NCBI GenBank assembly: GCA_009724975.1
Contig: SRXB01000077.1
Span: forward strand, 1-8,317
Reading direction: 5' to 3'
From: a bacterium
GTDB lineage: Bacteria; Desulfobacterota; Deferrisomatia; Deferrisomatales; BM512
DNA length: 8,317 nucleotides
In this document: piece by piece, positions 6,800 through 8,317 of the stretch
Layout: every line of letters begins with the position of its first letter
Numbering within the stretch: the stretch's first letter is position 1
Notes under the pieces: generated by a model
Database searches by the model: none
What the model saw: only the letters and a program-made list of their open reading frames with translations
What the model was told of the DNA's origin: nothing
Program-made: the position numbers and the translations under genes

Positions 6800-8317
6800 C
6801 CCAACTCGTCCCCAGAGTCTCCTCGCTCGCCGAGAGGCGGGCGAAGAACATTTCCCATGCCTGAACGCCTTTTTTGACGTATTTCTTTTCTCCGGTGAGC
6901 CCGAAAAGCAGCTCGGAGGAAATTCCGGTGTAGTAATGGGCCTTGAGTGCTAGTGCCTGCCTCTCGTCGGCGGGGAAGTAGTCGATGGATTCGGCGCAAC
7001 GGTCAAGGGCTTCAATTCCTTTGTTGAGGTAGTCCGTGCCCTCTTCCTTGCCAGCCTGCTTGGCCGCCACTATCGCCCAATAGCCCATTGACAGGTTTAG
7101 CACAGGATTTTGCTTATACATAGGTATGGCGAAAAGTTTTTCGAACTCAGCCGGGATCTCGTTGAATCTTTTGAGGCTTTCCAGGACCTGGATCATCAGG
7201 ATTCTGGATTCCGGGTAGCTGACTTTCGCGGGGTCGACCCTATCCAGGAAGGTTATGGCCTCCTCGCCCTTTCCGGCTTCGAAGAGTTTTTGCGCGTTGA
7301 GGAACGCCTCGTCGATTATCGGCAACTTAATCGGGTTTTGCTTGTAGTCGACGTTGTCTTCGTTGAAGGAGACGGATACCTGAAGCGGACGGTAACCCGG
7401 GGTGACCGCCGGATTCAGCTCCATCTTCAGCACATGGGTGCCCTTATCCGTGAGAAAGCCGATGCCGTCGGGGCCGGCGACGCCAAGCTCCTTGCCGTCG
7501 AGCCAGATTCTGGCACCTTCGGGGTCGGTGTAAATCCTGACGTTGGTTTCGCTACGCACGGCTTGGAGCGAAGCGAGTATCGTCTCGGTCTTCTCGCGGG
7601 TTACCTTTATGTTTTTGCGTTCCCAGGGTGAAAAGCCATCTTTCTGAATGCGTATTTCGTGTATTCCGGCGGGGACTTCGGCGATGCGCATGGGCGCGTT
7701 GGCCACGCCGAGGGATGCGCCGTCGAAAAAGACTTCCGCTCCGGTGGGGTTGACGATTACGAGCAGGGCTCCCGCCTTCTCCTCAAGGCTTTCCTTAACG
7801 GCGGCGGTGGCTCCGGCCTTTACGTCTATTGTTATCTCGCGATCGACGTAGCCGTCCTTGGAGAGGAGGATTTTGTGCTTTCCGGCGACGACCGGCTGGT
7901 TTATGGGGCTTAGCCCCATGCGCTTGCCGTCGATGTCGACGCGGACGTTAGTGGGGGTGGTTTCTACGGTCACGAAACCTACGCCAAGACCTCCCTGAGT
8001 TGTAAGGTCGATGAAGATTTTGCCGCTTCCGCGCTCGATAAGCTGGCTGAAAGCGCCCTTTTCGGGGTGGAAAAGTATTATTTCGTGGGGGGAGTCGGAG
8101 AGACCATCGACCGCTATGGGGGTGGCGCCCAGCTCATCGCCGTCGATGAATACCTTTATTCCCTCAGGCTTTGATTCGATTACCAGAGTACCGGTCGATT
8201 TGGGGGCCTCCTCGGCCTCCTCCGCCGCTATCTCCTCGGCTGTCAGGGCCGGAGCGGGCGCAGGGGCCTCCTCCTTAACCTCTGCCTTGGCGGCCGGAGG
8301 GGGAGCCTCTTCCTGGG
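6738..8317 (-). CDS. Multi-PEGA-domain protein with TPR-like C-terminal region (5' end cut by window edge)
   Basis: The frame is open from the right edge, giving 525 visible C-terminal residues. A Pro/Ala/Glu-rich linker (about 1-40) precedes four tandem PEGA domains at about 41-109, 115-179, 180-252 and 253-322. Each shows the pattern of a Pro-turn, x-V-x-h-D-G, then L-G, then a G-x-H-x-h segment. The fourth has the literal DPEGARIWLDG and the third NPTGAEVFFDG. PEGA domains are small beta-sandwich modules, often found in surface or envelope proteins and attached to kinases in some bacteria; their ligand is not known. The remaining 200 residues are helical with TPR-like character and end LEKKLGR. 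The missing N-terminus may hold a membrane anchor, signal peptide or other domain. A GTG at 7973 could be taken as the start, but that would drop the first PEGA domain, which continues in frame upstream. The stop lies inside the lipoprotein gene. Confidence 0.88.
   Translation of the reverse strand, partial: QEEAPPPAAKAEVKEEAPAPAPALTAEEIAAEEAEEAPKSTGTLVIESKPEGIKVFIDGDELGATPIAVDGLSDSPHEIILFHPEKGAFSQLIERGSGKIFIDLTTQGGLGVGFVTVETTPTNVRVDIDGKRMGLSPINQPVVAGKHKILLSKDGYVDREITIDVKAGATAAVKESLEEKAGALLVIVNPTGAEVFFDGASLGVANAPMRIAEVPAGIHEIRIQKDGFSPWERKNIKVTREKTETILASLQAVRSETNVRIYTDPEGARIWLDGKELGVAGPDGIGFLTDKGTHVLKMELNPAVTPGYRPLQVSVSFNEDNVDYKQNPIKLPIIDEAFLNAQKLFEAGKGEEAITFLDRVDPAKVSYPESRILMIQVLESLKRFNEIPAEFEKLFAIPMYKQNPVLNLSMGYWAIVAAKQAGKEEGTDYLNKGIEALDRCAESIDYFPADERQALALKAHYYTGISSELLFGLTGEKKYVKKGVQAWEMFFARLSASEETLGTSWVDKAKKHQKNLSYLEKKLGR

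Noticed and set aside
1..8317. Defence, mobile or CRISPR-type system
   Set aside because: All frames are accounted for by transporter, PEGA and TPR genes. No integrase, transposase, nuclease, direct-repeat array, tRNA or att-like site was seen on either strand.

Overview
The window reads as a tightly packed, entirely minus-strand operon-like block of seven genes, cut at both ends. It comes from a GC-rich, probably diderm (Gram-negative) bacterium. The evidence for a diderm is a soluble, Sec-secreted solute-binding protein with no lipobox, next to a lipoprotein. Frequent TTG/GTG starts and scarcity of TTA/CTA/TCA codons fit a high-GC genome. A PEGA-repeat protein beside a TPR lipoprotein and a dipeptide-type ABC transporter would suit a deltaproteobacterium-like or related environmental lineage, but no marker gene here fixes the taxonomy.

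In transcription order, from high to low coordinates, the genes are these. (1) 8315-6738 is the C-terminal 525 residues of a protein with a Pro/Ala/Glu-rich linker, four tandem PEGA domains and a helical TPR-like tail. Its start lies outside the window. (2) 6799-5198 is a TPR-like lipoprotein whose start overlaps gene 1. (3) A 66-nt gap with two small hairpins follows, which is the only intergenic space in the window. (4) 5131-3596 is a periplasmic SBP_bac_5 solute-binding protein (DppA/OppA-like). (5) 3654-2614 is a DppB-like permease. (6) 2621-1770 is a DppC-like permease. (7) 1773-736 is a DppD-like ATPase. (8) 734-1 is a DppF/OppF-like ATPase, cut by the left edge of the window.

Genes 4 to 8 form a complete binding protein, permease, permease, ATPase, ATPase importer of the dipeptide/oligopeptide/nickel (PepT) family in the canonical order. 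All genes from the binding protein onward overlap or abut, so coordinated translation is likely. The substrate cannot be read from the sequence. The binding protein lacks the acidic GDPDN-type segment that contacts the peptide N-terminus in E. coli DppA, so peptide specificity should not be assumed. The first ATPase carries an extra block of about 25 residues between Walker A and the Q-loop, and a cysteine-rich oligo_HPY tail.

The PEGA/TPR pair is probably co-transcribed (overlapping genes) and may share the envelope compartment with the importer. A functional link between the pair and the transporter is inference only. I see no RNA genes, mobile elements, CRISPR or defence systems. I cannot claim a clearly new system; the most testable oddities are the PEGA/TPR/ABC association, the ATPase insertion and the altered ligand-binding segment.
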